64,000 nucleotides of DNA from Shinella sp. SUS2 (GTDB lineage Bacteria > Pseudomonadota > Alphaproteobacteria > Rhizobiales > Rhizobiaceae). The notes under the pieces were generated by a model that ran no database searches, was not told the DNA's origin, and worked only from the letters and a program-made list of their open reading frames with translations. The translations under genes and the position numbers were made by a program. Shown one piece after another: positions 46,814 to 56,003 of this stretch. The DNA lies in the NCBI RefSeq assembly GCF_001262505.1, contig NZ_KQ410725.1, positions 124,001 through 188,000 on the forward strand, written 5' to 3'. Positions within the stretch are counted from its first letter, which is position 1. Each line of letters opens with the position of its first letter.

Positions 46814-47419
46814 CTATTCCGCCGCCTCGCCCTTCACTTCGACCGGCAGCGGTTCGAGCGCCGCCGCCAGCTCGTAGGAATAGCCCTCCAGCATGGAATA
46901 GGCCTGCTCGATGACCTGGATCTGCCCCTCCGCATTGCGGATCGCCTCGGCGATCGACTGCGAGCGGGCGCGCAGCATGGAGCCCAGAAAGTCCGTGCCG
47001 GGCTTGCGGCCGAGCCGGTCGATATGCTGGCGCACACGGTTGCGGTGGCGCTCCAGCTCGAGGATGTGGAAGCGGCTCTTGACGATGTCGTCTGAGAGTT
47101 TTCGGCGCATCGCCGCCAGCGGATCGAAGCTACCGGGCTCGCGCTCGTCGAGGATCACGTCGTTGACCAGCGGTTCGAGCAGCATCAGGCCCTTGAGGTC
47201 GCGCGGATCGGCAAGCTGCGGGTCGAAGCCGGTGTCGTCGAAGACCTTTCGGCGCACGGGATCGCGCAAAAGGTCGTAGCAGGTCTGCAGGCGGGCGAAC
47301 TGGTCCGCGTCGCCGCCGGAATCCGGATGCATGCCCTTGGCGGCCTTGCGATAGGCCGCCTTCACCTGGTTGTCGTCGGCATCGCGCTCTATTCCGAGCA
47401 TGGCGTAGGGATCGATCAC
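46814..47419 (-). CDS. J-domain (DnaJ-like) protein
   Basis: A 201-residue J-domain protein. The J domain is at the N-terminus (about 3-62) with the HPD motif at 31-33 in AKGMHPDSGGDADQF, which stimulates DnaK ATPase. The rest (about 90-201) is helical, without the zinc-finger or C-terminal domains of DnaJ. It probably recruits DnaK to a specific task. The GTG at 47419 is the preferred start because the family similarity begins there. Confidence 0.85.
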   Translation of the reverse strand: MIDPYAMLGIERDADDNQVKAAYRKAAKGMHPDSGGDADQFARLQTCYDLLRDPVRRKVFDDTGFDPQLADPRDLKGLMLLEPLVNDVILDEREPGSFDPLAAMRRKLSDDIVKSRFHILELERHRNRVRQHIDRLGRKPGTDFLGSMLRARSQSIAEAIRNAEGQIQVIEQAYSMLEGYSYELAAALEPLPVEVKGEAAE

Positions 47420-47522
47420 GCGGCCACCTGTCCGTCTTTTTGCACTGCGTCGTCTCTGTAACAAACTCTCCGACCCCGAGGGGACGAAATTGTGGTCGGC
47501 GCAAGGCGATGCACAGAAAGCG

Positions 47523-48602
47523 CTATTCCGCCGCCGCGGCCGTCTCGGCCCTGGCGGACAGCACCGCCGCGAAGGCCGCCGCGATCACCTCCGGCCCCGC
47601 CCCCGGCTTCGTCGCGTCGGTCGACAGGATCTGCCGGTATTTTCGCGCGCCCGGAAAGCCCTGGAAGAGCCCGATCATGTGCCGCGTGACATGCGCCACC
47701 CGTCCGCCGCGGGCGATCACCCCGCCCGCATAGGCCATCATCGCGTCCCGCACCGCTTCCCAATATTCCGTGGAAAGCACCTTCGGATCGGATAGGCGAC
47801 CAGCCGTCTGGAGCGGATGCGGAAAAAGAGTATCCACGCCCGCAAGAATGCCGCTATCCTGATACGCAGCCCGTCCGAGCATGACGCCAGCCAGTCCCGT
47901 CATCTCTTCGAGAGCCTGCCCCAGGGTGTGAAGCCCGCCGTTGAGCCCGACGAATAGGTCTGGGTTCTCCGCCTTCAGCCGGCGCACGAGGCCGTAGTCG
48001 AGCGGCGGAATGTCCCGGTTCTCCTTCGGCGAGAGCCCCTGGAGCCAGGCCTTGCGCGCATGGACCCAGACGGCATCCGTCCCGGCGGCCTTCACGCGAG
48101 AAACAAGCTCGCGCAGCGCCACCTCCGGATCCTGGTCGTCGACGCCGATGCGGCATTTGACGGTGACGGGAACGGCAACCGCCGCCTTCATCGCCGCCAC
48201 GCAATCGGCGACGAGCTGCGGCTCGCGCATCAGGCAGGCGCCGAACGTGCCGGACTGCACCCGGTCCGACGGGCAGCCGACATTGAGGTTGATCTCGGCA
48301 TAACCAAAACCCTCGCCGATCCGCGCCGCCTCGGCCAGTTTTGCCGGATCGTTGCCGCCGAGCTGGAGCGCGACGGGATGCTCCACCGCGTCGAAGCCGA
48401 GCAGTCGCTCGCGGTCGCCGCGCAGGATCGCATCGGCGACGATCATCTCGGTGAAGAGCAGCGCATTCGTCGTGAGCTGGCGCGCGAAGACGCGGTAGTG
48501 GCGATCACTCCAGTCGATCATCGGCGCGGTGGCGAAAATCTTCGTCCCCGTCGTCACGGCCTGGCGGTAGAATGTGGCTGCGTTCGTCATGGCGCGGCTC
48601 AT
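47523..48602 (-). CDS. dusA: tRNA-dihydrouridine synthase A
   Basis: DusA reduces uridine 20/20a of tRNA to dihydrouridine using FMN and NADPH. The 359-residue product has FATAPMIDWSDRHYRVFARQ at the N-terminus, the catalytic cysteine in INLNVGCPSDRVQSGTFGA, and VTVKCRIGVDDQD with FMN-binding LNGGLHT and MLGRAAYQ. An ATG at 48590 is an alternative start; GGAG before 48602 is close to it. Confidence 0.93.
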   Translation of the reverse strand: MSRAMTNAATFYRQAVTTGTKIFATAPMIDWSDRHYRVFARQLTTNALLFTEMIVADAILRGDRERLLGFDAVEHPVALQLGGNDPAKLAEAARIGEGFGYAEINLNVGCPSDRVQSGTFGACLMREPQLVADCVAAMKAAVAVPVTVKCRIGVDDQDPEVALRELVSRVKAAGTDAVWVHARKAWLQGLSPKENRDIPPLDYGLVRRLKAENPDLFVGLNGGLHTLGQALEEMTGLAGVMLGRAAYQDSGILAGVDTLFPHPLQTAGRLSDPKVLSTEYWEAVRDAMMAYAGGVIARGGRVAHVTRHMIGLFQGFPGARKYRQILSTDATKPGAGPEVIAAAFAAVLSARAETAAAAE

Positions 48603-48697
48603 ACTCCATATGGCCCGGAAAAACCACCCTGGCCTTTCCCCGCCCTCCTTCACCGGTGCTAGAGTGACGGCAGGAATCAGACCTGCCGGAGGAAACC

Positions 48698-49225
48698 ATG
48701 CCGCTCTATGCCCTCGACGACCACGCCCCGAGCCTTCCCCAAGGCGACCGCTACTGGGTCGCGCCGGATGCGAACGTCATCGGCCGGGTCGTCCTCGGCG
48801 AGGATGTCGGCATCTGGTTCGGCGCCACGCTGCGCGGCGACAACGAGCCGATCACCATCGGCGCGCGCTCGAACATCCAGGAGGGCGTCGTCGTGCATGT
48901 CGACCCCGGCAGACCAGTAACGATCGGCGAAGGCTGCACGATCGGTCACAGCGCCATCATCCACGGCTGCACCATCGGCGACAACTCCTTGATCGGCATG
49001 GGTGCGACGGTGCTGAACGGTGCGGTCATCGGCAAGAACTGCCTCGTCGGTGCCAATGCGCTGGTGACGGAAGGCAAGGTTTTCCCGGACAATTCGCTGA
49101 TCGTCGGCGCGCCCGCCAAGGCGATCCGCACGCTGGACGACGAGGCGGTCGCCGGGCTCACGCGCTCCGCCGAAAGCTATGTGCGCAACTGGCAGCGCTT
49201 CAAGATCGGCCTCAAGGCGCTCTGA
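48698..49225 (+). CDS. Gamma carbonic anhydrase family protein
   Basis: A 175-residue left-handed beta-helix protein with hexapeptide repeats (WFGATLRGDNEPITIGARSN and ALVTEGKVFPDNSLIVG). Potential metal-ligand histidines are at about 67, 84 and 89 (VVVHVDP, GHSAIIHG), in the order seen in gamma carbonic anhydrases. Members include PaaY-like and Cam-related enzymes; activity varies. The start has CGGAGG upstream. The gene is divergent from dusA. Confidence 0.88.
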   Translation: MPLYALDDHAPSLPQGDRYWVAPDANVIGRVVLGEDVGIWFGATLRGDNEPITIGARSNIQEGVVVHVDPGRPVTIGEGCTIGHSAIIHGCTIGDNSLIGMGATVLNGAVIGKNCLVGANALVTEGKVFPDNSLIVGAPAKAIRTLDDEAVAGLTRSAESYVRNWQRFKIGLKAL

Positions 49226-49323
49226 TCCCGGCATTCGACCGGAAAAAATCCACCGGAAAAACTTCCCCGCCCGACAGGGTTGCGGCATACTTCTCCTCGC
49301 CATGAAGGCCGCGTGAGGGGACC

Positions 49324-51234
49324 ATGCTGCTTCGTCTCGCCATCCTGCTTCTTGCCGTCGTCATCGGCCAGCCGGCCGTTGCCGCGCGCAAGGCCGCCCT
49401 TTTGATCGGCAATGCCACCTATGCCGCGCCGGCGACAGTGCTGAAGAACCCGCCCAACGACATCACGGCGATGAAGGCGACGCTGGAGACGGCCGGCTTC
49501 GAGGTGACGGTGCTCGAGAACGCCGGCCGCGCGGCGATGTCGCAAGCCCTTGCCGGCTTCGAGGAAAAGGTCGCCGGCGCCGATATCGGCCTCATCTACT
49601 ATTCCGGCCATGGCATCGAGGTGAACGGCGACAATTTCCTCATCCCCGTCGATGCGAAGCTCGCCTCGGACCGCGACGTCAAATACGAGACGATCCTGCT
49701 CGACGACCTCCTGCATGCGCTGGCCGGTGCCACGAAGCTGAAGCTCGTGCTGCTGGATGCCTGCCGCGACAACCCGTTCCTCACCTCCATGAAGCGGCTC
49801 TCCACCCGCGGCATCCCCACCCGGGGCCTCGCCCGCGTCGACAGCGCCGAAAGCAACATGCTGATCGGCTATGCCACTGCGCCCGGCGACGTGGCGCTCG
49901 ACGGCGACGGCGCGATGAGCCCCTATGCCGCGGCGCTCTCCCGCCACCTCGTCACTCCAGGGCTGGAGATCGAGGCGGCGCTGCGCGCGGTCGCCAAGGA
50001 CGTGTTCGAGGCGACGGGCGGCAAGCAGCGTCCGTTCAAGACCGGCTCGCTGTTCGAGACGGTCATGCTGGGCGAAGGCCTTGCGCCCGACGCCGCCGGC
50101 AGCGCCATCGGCCAGGGCGATCCCTGCCGGGATGCGAGCGCGCACTGGGCGGAAATCCGCGAGAGCAAGGACAAGGCGATGTTCGAGGATCATCTGCGCC
50201 TTTTCCCGGCCTGCGCCTTTGCCAACATCGCCCGCCAGCGCATGGCCGCGCTCGCCCCCGCCGTCAGCCGCCAGGAAACGTCCGGCGAAACCGAATGCGA
50301 CCGCCTGGCGGCCGCCGAGAACGACCCGTTCAAGCTGGCCGCCGCCAAGGGCGTCGACTTCTACAAGATCGATTTCACCCGCGCGATACCGGCCTGCGAG
50401 GCGGCGATACGCGAAAATCCCGGCGAGAAGCGCTTCGCCTACCAGCTCGGCCGGGCGCTGGACAATGGCGGCCGCTTTGCCGAAGCGCTGGCGCAGTATC
50501 GCAAGGCCGCCGATCTCGGCAACCACCAGGCGATGCGCAATCTTGCGATTCTCTACGAGAATGGCGAAGGCACGGCGCAGGATCGCGCCGAGGCCATGCG
50601 CTGGTTCCGCAAATCCGCGGACCTCGGCAATGCCTTCGCGATGAACAAGGTCGGCCTCCTCTATGATGAAGGGCTGGGTGTCGCCAAGGACAAGAAGGAG
50701 GCCTACCGCTGGTTCAGCAAGGCCGCCGAGGCCGGCAACGCCGAAGCCATGACCAGCCTCGGCTTCGCACTGACCAACGGCGACGGGGTCAAGCAGAACC
50801 ATGCGCTGGCCCTGGAATGGTACCGGAAAGCCGCCGATGCCGGAAACGCGCAGGCCTATAACAACATCGGCACCATGTACGAACGCGGCCGCGCGGTGCG
50901 CAAGGACAAGCAGGAAGCATTGAAATGGTATGCGAAGGCCGCGGAGAACGGCAATGGCCAGGGCGCCCAGAACGCCGCCGCCATTCTCGACGGCATCGAC
51001 ACGGAAAACGATCCCGTCACGGCAGCGGCCTGGATGGAGAAAGCCCTTCGCCTCGGCCACCAGGGCGCGCGCTACCAGATGAAGGACAACACCACGGCCT
51101 GGTCGCTCAAGTTCCGCAAGGCCCTCCAGCAGCGGCTGGTCGAGGCGGGCGTCTATTCCGGCGCGATCGACGGCCAGTTCGGCCCCTCGACCATCCGCGC
51201 CGTCGAGGCGATCTTCGACAAGAAGGCGGGTTGA
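49324..51234 (+). CDS. Caspase-like (C14) protein with Sel1 repeats
   Basis: A 636-residue exported protein. After a signal peptide (about 1-20) comes a caspase-fold domain (about 22-250) with the catalytic histidine in IYYSGHGIEV (His96) and cysteine in LVLLDACRDNPF (Cys147). A middle region is followed by tandem Sel1 repeats (about 370-555: ILYENGEGTAQDRAEAMRWF and four similar units) and a C-terminal peptidoglycan-binding domain 1 (GAIDGQFGPSTIRAVEAIF). It probably acts in the periplasm; targets are unknown. It is alone on the plus strand and ends in a hairpin shared with zur. Confidence 0.88.
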   Translation: MLLRLAILLLAVVIGQPAVAARKAALLIGNATYAAPATVLKNPPNDITAMKATLETAGFEVTVLENAGRAAMSQALAGFEEKVAGADIGLIYYSGHGIEVNGDNFLIPVDAKLASDRDVKYETILLDDLLHALAGATKLKLVLLDACRDNPFLTSMKRLSTRGIPTRGLARVDSAESNMLIGYATAPGDVALDGDGAMSPYAAALSRHLVTPGLEIEAALRAVAKDVFEATGGKQRPFKTGSLFETVMLGEGLAPDAAGSAIGQGDPCRDASAHWAEIRESKDKAMFEDHLRLFPACAFANIARQRMAALAPAVSRQETSGETECDRLAAAENDPFKLAAAKGVDFYKIDFTRAIPACEAAIRENPGEKRFAYQLGRALDNGGRFAEALAQYRKAADLGNHQAMRNLAILYENGEGTAQDRAEAMRWFRKSADLGNAFAMNKVGLLYDEGLGVAKDKKEAYRWFSKAAEAGNAEAMTSLGFALTNGDGVKQNHALALEWYRKAADAGNAQAYNNIGTMYERGRAVRKDKQEALKWYAKAAENGNGQGAQNAAAILDGIDTENDPVTAAAWMEKALRLGHQGARYQMKDNTTAWSLKFRKALQQRLVEAGVYSGAIDGQFGPSTIRAVEAIFDKKAG

Positions 51235-51251
51235 GACCTCTAGCCGAGCCA

Positions 51252-51273
51252 GCCGAAGCGCTCACGCTTCGGC
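51252..51273. terminator. Hairpin between convergent caspase-like gene and zur
   Basis: GCCGAAGCG (51252-51260) pairs perfectly with CGCTTCGGC (51265-51273) with a CTCA loop. No T-run follows on either strand. Confidence 0.6.
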
Positions 51274-51282
51274 GGAAGCGCT

Positions 51283-51678
51283 CTAGGCACAGCCCGCACA
51301 GGTGCCGCGAATCTCGATCGTCGTCTTGCCGGTCTTGAAGTTGCGGTCCATCGCAAAGCCCTTCAGCCGGTCCTCGATGACGTGGTCGTGGAACTCGGTG
51401 ACCTTGCCGCAGGTCTCGCAGATCGTGAAGGCGGTGATGCCGTGGGCGTGACAGCCGTCCTCCGGATGGGCGCAGGCGACGAAGGCATTGATGCTTTCGA
51501 GCCGGTGCACGAGGCCGAATTCCAGCAACTTGTCGAGGGCCCGGTAGACCTGCAGCGGTGCACGAAACCCGTTGTCGCGCAGCTTGTCGAGGATCGAATA
51601 GGCGCTCAGCGGGCCTTCGGAATGCGACAGCACGTCGAAGACGAGGCCCTGGTTGCGCGTCAATGGTTGCGTGGTCAT
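51283..51678 (-). CDS. zur: Zinc uptake regulator Zur (Fur family)
   Basis: A 131-residue Fur-family repressor. The N-terminal winged helix (RNQGLVFDVLSHSEGPLSAY, RAPLQVYRALDKLLEFGLVHR) is followed by the metal and dimerisation domain. That domain has the structural zinc cysteines in ICETCGKV and, at the C-terminus, GTCAGCA, plus HPEDGCHAH. Its place in the znuCB operon identifies it as Zur rather than Fur or Mur. Its start overlaps the znuB stop by four bases. It should bind the three palindromes noted below. Confidence 0.95.
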   Translation of the reverse strand: MTTQPLTRNQGLVFDVLSHSEGPLSAYSILDKLRDNGFRAPLQVYRALDKLLEFGLVHRLESINAFVACAHPEDGCHAHGITAFTICETCGKVTEFHDHVIEDRLKGFAMDRNFKTGKTTIEIRGTCAGCA

Positions 51679-52505
51679 GCCCGACCTCCCTGGCTTGCTG
51701 GCGAATGAGCCGCTCCGCTCGTCCTCGGCCTGGTGAGCAGGCTTAGAATGAACAGAGCCAATGCTGCAACCACGATCGAGGGACCGGAGGGCGTGTCGAA
51801 TTTCAAGGAACCGAAGAGCCCGCCGACAACGGCGAGTGCCCCGACGACCGAGGCGAGCACCGCCATGATCTCCGGGCTCGTGGAAAAGCGCCGGGCCGTG
51901 GCCGCGGGAATGATCAGCAGCGAGGTGATCAGCAGGATGCCGACGATCTTCATGGCGATGGCGATGACGAGTGCCATCAGGAGCATGAAGGCAAGCCGCG
52001 TGCGTTCCGGCTGCAGGCCTTCCGCCTCCGCCAGTTCCGGGTTCACCGTCGAGGCGATCAGCGGGCGCCACAACCAGATAATGGCGAAGGTGACGAGCAC
52101 GCCGCCGCCCCAGACGAGGTCCACGTCGGCGCGCGTGACGGCGAGAATGTCACCGAACAGGAAGCCGACGAGGTCGATGCGCACCCAGGTCATGAAGGAG
52201 ACGATGACGAGGCCGATCGCCAGCGTCGCATGCGAGAGGATGCCGAGCAGCGCGTCGGTGGAAAGCGTGCCACGCCTTTGCAACAGCAGGAGGAGAAGCG
52301 AGACGGACGCGGCGACGATGAAAACGGAGAGCAGGAGGTTGAACTCCATCAGCAGCGACAGCGCGACGCCGAGCAGCGCCGAATGCGCCATCGTGTCGCC
52401 GAAATAGGCCATGCGCCGCCAGACGACGAAACAGCCGAGCGGCCCGGCGGTGATCGCCAGTCCCACGCCGGCAACGAGGGCACGGATGAAGAAATCGTCA
52501 AGCAT
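51675..52505 (-). CDS. znuB: Zinc ABC transporter permease ZnuB
   Basis: A 276-residue permease with about eight membrane segments. It has the ABC-3 family features GCFVVWRRMAYFGDTMAHSAL near the N-terminus and a C-terminal KIVGILLITSLLIIPAATAR. It forms the zinc channel with ZnuC and ZnuA. The start overlaps the znuC stop by eight bases, and its end overlaps zur, so the order znuC-znuB-zur is one operon. Confidence 0.95.
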   Translation of the reverse strand: MLDDFFIRALVAGVGLAITAGPLGCFVVWRRMAYFGDTMAHSALLGVALSLLMEFNLLLSVFIVAASVSLLLLLLQRRGTLSTDALLGILSHATLAIGLVIVSFMTWVRIDLVGFLFGDILAVTRADVDLVWGGGVLVTFAIIWLWRPLIASTVNPELAEAEGLQPERTRLAFMLLMALVIAIAMKIVGILLITSLLIIPAATARRFSTSPEIMAVLASVVGALAVVGGLFGSLKFDTPSGPSIVVAALALFILSLLTRPRTSGAAHSPASQGGRA

Positions 52506-53430
52506 CGCGCCGCTCCTCGCCGCTGCGGGCCGGCGCCGGTCCGTGGTCGCAGCCGCAGTTCGGGCCATGCACATGGCCGATGCGCATCGGCCCCGCCCGC
52601 CCGCCGGTCGGCAGGATATCGACGGGGCGCCCGTCTTCTGGCCGGCAATCGTCGGTGATCGAGCCATCGGCATGCAGCACCCGGCCGTCCGGCAGGTGCG
52701 TATGGTCGTGGTTGTGGTTGTAGAAAGCGAGCGTCTGGCCGGCACGGGCGCCGAACAGCTTCAGATATTCCGGGCTCTGGCTGACGGTCTCCGGCGTTCC
52801 CCGGCAACAGACATGGCCGTTGAGGCAGATGACGGTGTCGGTCTCCGCCATCACCACATGCAGGTCGTGCGAGATCAGCAGGATGCCGCAGCCCGTGGTG
52901 TTGCGGATCGTCTTGATGAGGTCGTAGAGCGCGATCTCACCGGAAAAATCGACGCCCTGCACCGGCTCGTCGAGCACCAGGAGGTCCGGCTTGCGGGCGA
53001 TCGCCCGGGCCAGCAGCGCACGCTGGAACTCGCCGCCCGACAGGTGCTGCACCTCTGCGCGCGCGAGATGCCGGATGCCGGTCGCCTCCAGCGCGGCATC
53101 GATCTCCGCGCCCTTCAGCGGCGAGGTCAGCGTCATCAGCCGGTCCACGGTGAGCGGCATGGTCCAGTCGATCGACAGCTTCTGCGGCACGTATCCGACC
53201 TTGAGGCCGGCCTTACGCTCCACCCGGCCCTCGTCGGCCTTCAGCACGCCGATCGCCGTCTTGGCCGTCGTCGACTTGCCGGACCCGTTGGGGCCGATCA
53301 ATGTGACGATCTCGCCCGGTGCAATGGAGAACTCCACGCCGCGCACGAGCCAGCGGCCCTGGCGACGAACGCCGACGCCCGCAAGCGAGACGAGCGGCTG
53401 GAAGGTCTTGGTGGGGGTCTGCAGCATCAT
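52498..53430 (-). CDS. znuC: Zinc ABC transporter ATP-binding protein ZnuC
   Basis: A 310-residue ATPase with Walker A LIGPNGSGKSTTAK, signature LSGGEFQRALLARAI, Walker B LLVLDEPVQGVD and the switch His in ISHDLHVV. The last about 60 residues form a histidine-rich tail (YNHNHDHTHLPDG, CDHGP) that is a plausible zinc-binding or sensing element found in many ZnuC proteins. The start at 53430 is the first of two adjacent ATG codons. A Zur-type palindrome lies 36 bases upstream. Confidence 0.95.
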   Translation of the reverse strand: MMLQTPTKTFQPLVSLAGVGVRRQGRWLVRGVEFSIAPGEIVTLIGPNGSGKSTTAKTAIGVLKADEGRVERKAGLKVGYVPQKLSIDWTMPLTVDRLMTLTSPLKGAEIDAALEATGIRHLARAEVQHLSGGEFQRALLARAIARKPDLLVLDEPVQGVDFSGEIALYDLIKTIRNTTGCGILLISHDLHVVMAETDTVICLNGHVCCRGTPETVSQSPEYLKLFGARAGQTLAFYNHNHDHTHLPDGRVLHADGSITDDCRPEDGRPVDILPTGGRAGPMRIGHVHGPNCGCDHGPAPARSGEERRDA

Positions 53431-53465
53431 TTTTCCAAAAGCCTGTTGCGTCAGGGTATGGCACA

Positions 53466-53480
53466 CGTTATAGCATAACG
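53466..53480. promoter_or_regulatory. Predicted Zur box 1 (znuC side)
   Basis: CGTTATAGCATAACG is a perfect palindrome with the GTTAT-N5-ATAAC layout of Fur-family operators. It is 36 bases upstream of znuC. Confidence 0.8.
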
Positions 53481-53486
53481 CAATTG

Positions 53487-53503
53487 ATGTAATAACATTA
53501 CAT
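53487..53503. promoter_or_regulatory. Predicted Zur box 2 (znuA side)
   Basis: ATGTAATAACATTACAT is a perfect palindrome (with weaker symmetry outside) centred between znuC and znuA and 23 bases before the znuA start. With box 1 it could allow separate repression of the two divergent units. Confidence 0.8.
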
Positions 53504-53526
53504 TGCAATTCAAGACGGAGATCCCC

Positions 53527-54543
53527 ATGCAAAAGGCCGTTCGCACCCTCCTCCTCACCACAGCGCTTTTTTCCGCCGGCACCATCGCCGCGCGGGCCGA
53601 GACGCCTGACGTGGTCGTGTCGATCAAGCCGATCCATTCGCTCGTCACCGCGATCATGCAGGGCGTCGGCGAGCCGGCCTTGATCGTCGAGGGCGGCGCC
53701 TCGCCGCATACCTATGCCTTGAAGCCGTCCAATGCGGCCGCCCTGCAGGATGCGGACGTGGTCTTCTGGGTGGGGCACGGCCTCGAAGCCTTCCTCGAAA
53801 AGCCGCTTGAAGCGCTCGGCGGCAAGGCGACCGTCGTGGAACTGGAGGATGCGCCCGGCCTCGAAAAGCTGCCCTTCCGCGAAGGTGGCCCGTTCGAAGC
53901 ACATGACCATGAGGGCGAGGACGGACACGATCACGCCCATGGCGAGGAAGGCCACGACCACGGCAAGGAGGCAGACGGCGGCCATGCCGGGGAAGCCGGG
54001 CACGAAGGGCATGAACACGGCGCCTTCGACATGCATCTCTGGCTGAGCCCGGACAATGCCCGCGCCATCGCCGCCGAAGCCGCCCGTGTCCTGTCGGAAA
54101 AGGATCCCGACCATGCCGCCGCCTATCAGGCGAACCTTGCGGCGCTCACCGAGAAGCTCGGCGCACTCGACAAGGAGATCGCAGAAACCGTCGCCCCCGT
54201 GAAGGACAAGCCCTTCATCGTCTTCCACGACGCCTACCAGTATTTCGAGCACCATTACGGCGTGGCCACCGCCGGCTCCATCACCGTCAGCCCGGAAACC
54301 ATGCCCGGCGCCGCCCGCCTCACGGAAATCCGCGAGAAGGTGAAGACGCTCGGCGCAACCTGCGTCTTCGCCGAGCCGCAGTTCGAACCCAAGCTGGTGA
54401 ACGTCGTCATCGAAGGCACCGACGCGAAATCCGGAACGCTCGACCCGGAAGCCGCCACGCTGGAGCCCGGCGCGGACCTCTACTTCACCCTGATGCGGAG
54501 CATTGCGACCTCGCTGCGCGATTGCCTCGGTCAGAAAGGCTGA
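53527..54543 (+). CDS. znuA: Zinc ABC transporter substrate-binding protein ZnuA
   Basis: A 338-residue periplasmic zinc-binding protein. It has a signal peptide (about 1-24), an N-terminal IKPIHSLVTAIMQGVGEP, then a His/Asp/Glu-rich loop (about 125-170: EAHDHEGEDGHDHAHGEEGH and more), typical of ZnuA, and the zinc-ligand segments HLWLSPDNARAIA and VFHDAYQYFEHHYG. It is divergent from znuC. The start at 53527 has GGAG upstream and yields the signal peptide. A terminator follows at 54719. Confidence 0.95.
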   Translation: MQKAVRTLLLTTALFSAGTIAARAETPDVVVSIKPIHSLVTAIMQGVGEPALIVEGGASPHTYALKPSNAAALQDADVVFWVGHGLEAFLEKPLEALGGKATVVELEDAPGLEKLPFREGGPFEAHDHEGEDGHDHAHGEEGHDHGKEADGGHAGEAGHEGHEHGAFDMHLWLSPDNARAIAAEAARVLSEKDPDHAAAYQANLAALTEKLGALDKEIAETVAPVKDKPFIVFHDAYQYFEHHYGVATAGSITVSPETMPGAARLTEIREKVKTLGATCVFAEPQFEPKLVNVVIEGTDAKSGTLDPEAATLEPGADLYFTLMRSIATSLRDCLGQKG

Positions 54544-54610
54544 GTGCGACCCGGAATGGACCCGTGATCCGCTCCCCGACCGGTGAGCACGGCACGCTCA
54601 CCTTCCTCCG

Positions 54611-54680
54611 TCATGCGCGGGCCTGATCCGGGCATCCAAGACCGGGCATGCCGGCCGGATAGCCGGGGCAAGCCCGGAAA
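54611..54680. repeat. Short intergenic repeat-like sequence
   Basis: The text TCATGCGCGGGCCTGATCCG, with GGGCATCC and the complementary CGGGGCAAGCCCGG soon after, resembles the widely dispersed short palindromic repeats of rhizobial genomes. Only one copy of this type is visible here. Confidence 0.4.
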
Positions 54681-54718
54681 TGCGGTGCGAACCGGTCGAT
54701 AGGATGAACACACGAACG

Positions 54719-54741
54719 AGGCGGGAGCATCCCGCCTTTTT
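54719..54741 (+). terminator. Intrinsic terminator after znuA
   Basis: AGGCGGGA (54719-54726) pairs with TCCCGCCT (54730-54737), followed by TTTT, between znuA and the GTPase gene. It separates the two into different transcripts. Confidence 0.85.
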
Positions 54742-54751
54742 CGGCCCCAAA

Positions 54752-54770
54752 AATGTAATAGTATAACATT
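54752..54770. promoter_or_regulatory. Predicted Zur box 3 (COG0523 GTPase)
   Basis: AATGTAATAGTATAACATT is a 19-bp near-palindrome (one mismatch pair near the centre) 15 bases upstream of the GTPase start. Its two halves match Zur boxes 1 and 2 in base pattern. Confidence 0.8.
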
Positions 54771-54785
54771 AAGAGGCAATCGCCC

Positions 54786-55991
54786 ATGGACAACCGCCTT
54801 CCCGTCACCGTCCTCTCCGGCTTCCTCGGCGCCGGCAAGACGACGCTGCTCAACCATGTTCTGAACAACCGCAGCGGCCTGCGTGTCGCGGTCATCGTCA
54901 ACGACATGAGCGAGGTCAACATCGACGCCGCCCTCATCCGCGACGGCGGGGCCGACCTTTCGCGCACCGACGAACAGCTCGTCGAGATGACGAACGGCTG
55001 CATCTGCTGCACGCTGCGCGACGACCTCCTCGCCGAGGTCCGCCGGCTGGCGGAGATGAACCGCTTCGACTACCTGCTGATCGAATCGAGCGGCATTTCC
55101 GAGCCGCTGCCCGTCGCCACCACCTTCGATTTCCGCGACGAGAACGGCCTGAGCCTGTCGGATGTCGCCCGGCTGGACACGATGGTGACGGTCGTCGATG
55201 CCGCCAACCTGCTGAAGGACTATGCGTCCGAGGACTTTCTCGCCGATCGCGGCGAAACGGCGGGCGAAGGCGACACGCGCACGCTGGTGGAACTGCTCGT
55301 CGAACAGATCGAATTTTCCGATGTCATCGTGCTCAACAAGACCGGCGCGGCGAGCCCCGACGACCTTCGCGCGGCACGCCAGATCGTCGGCAGCCTCAAC
55401 AGCTCCGCCCGCATCGTCGAAACGGATTTCGGCCGCGTCGAGCTTGCCGACATCCTCGGCACCGGCCGCTTCGATTTCGAGAAGGCGAGCGAACACCCGC
55501 TCTGGTTCAAGGAACTGCACGGCTTCAGGGACCATGTGCCGGAGACCGAAGAATACGGCATCCGCTCCTTCGTCTACCGTGCGAAGAAACCCTTCCATCC
55601 GGCCCGCTTCAAGGCCTTCCTCGGCGAGACCTGGCCCGGCGTCGTCCGCGCCAAGGGCTTCTTCTGGCTTGCCACCCGGCCGCACCATGTCGGCGAGCTG
55701 AGCCAGGCGGGCGCGCTGGTCCGGAGCGGCCGGCTCGGTCTCTGGTGGGCCGCCGTGCCGCGCCAGCACTGGCCGCAGGATCCGGCGGCAGTGGAGGCCA
55801 TTGCCAGCGCCTCGGATCCCGTCTGGGGCGACCGGCGGCAGGAGCTCGTCTTCATCGGCGCGGACCCGATGGATGAAGCCGCGCTCCGCCGCCGGCTGGA
55901 CGCCTGTCTTGTCGAGGCGGAAACATTCGAGCCCGCCCGCTGGGCAAACCTGCCGGACCCCTTCCCGCTCTGGGCCCGCAAGGCGGGATAA
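54786..55991 (+). CDS. COG0523 family GTPase, predicted zinc metallochaperone
   Basis: A 401-residue P-loop GTPase. Walker A is [12 protein letters not shown] (about 11-22), the metal-binding motif [12 protein letters not shown] is at 70-81, a Walker B-like [11 protein letters not shown] follows, and the GTP-specificity motif VLNKTG is near 186. A C-terminal CobW_C domain (about 260-390) includes [21 protein letters not shown]. Members of this group such as ZagA/YeiR deliver zinc under starvation. The Zur box and adjacency to znu genes support that role here. Confidence 0.9.
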   Translation: MDNRLPVTVLSGFLGAGKTTLLNHVLNNRSGLRVAVIVNDMSEVNIDAALIRDGGADLSRTDEQLVEMTNGCICCTLRDDLLAEVRRLAEMNRFDYLLIESSGISEPLPVATTFDFRDENGLSLSDVARLDTMVTVVDAANLLKDYASEDFLADRGETAGEGDTRTLVELLVEQIEFSDVIVLNKTGAASPDDLRAARQIVGSLNSSARIVETDFGRVELADILGTGRFDFEKASEHPLWFKELHGFRDHVPETEEYGIRSFVYRAKKPFHPARFKAFLGETWPGVVRAKGFFWLATRPHHVGELSQAGALVRSGRLGLWWAAVPRQHWPQDPAAVEAIASASDPVWGDRRQELVFIGADPMDEAALRRRLDACLVEAETFEPARWANLPDPFPLWARKAG

Positions 55992-56003
55992 GCGGATGAG
56001 GTG

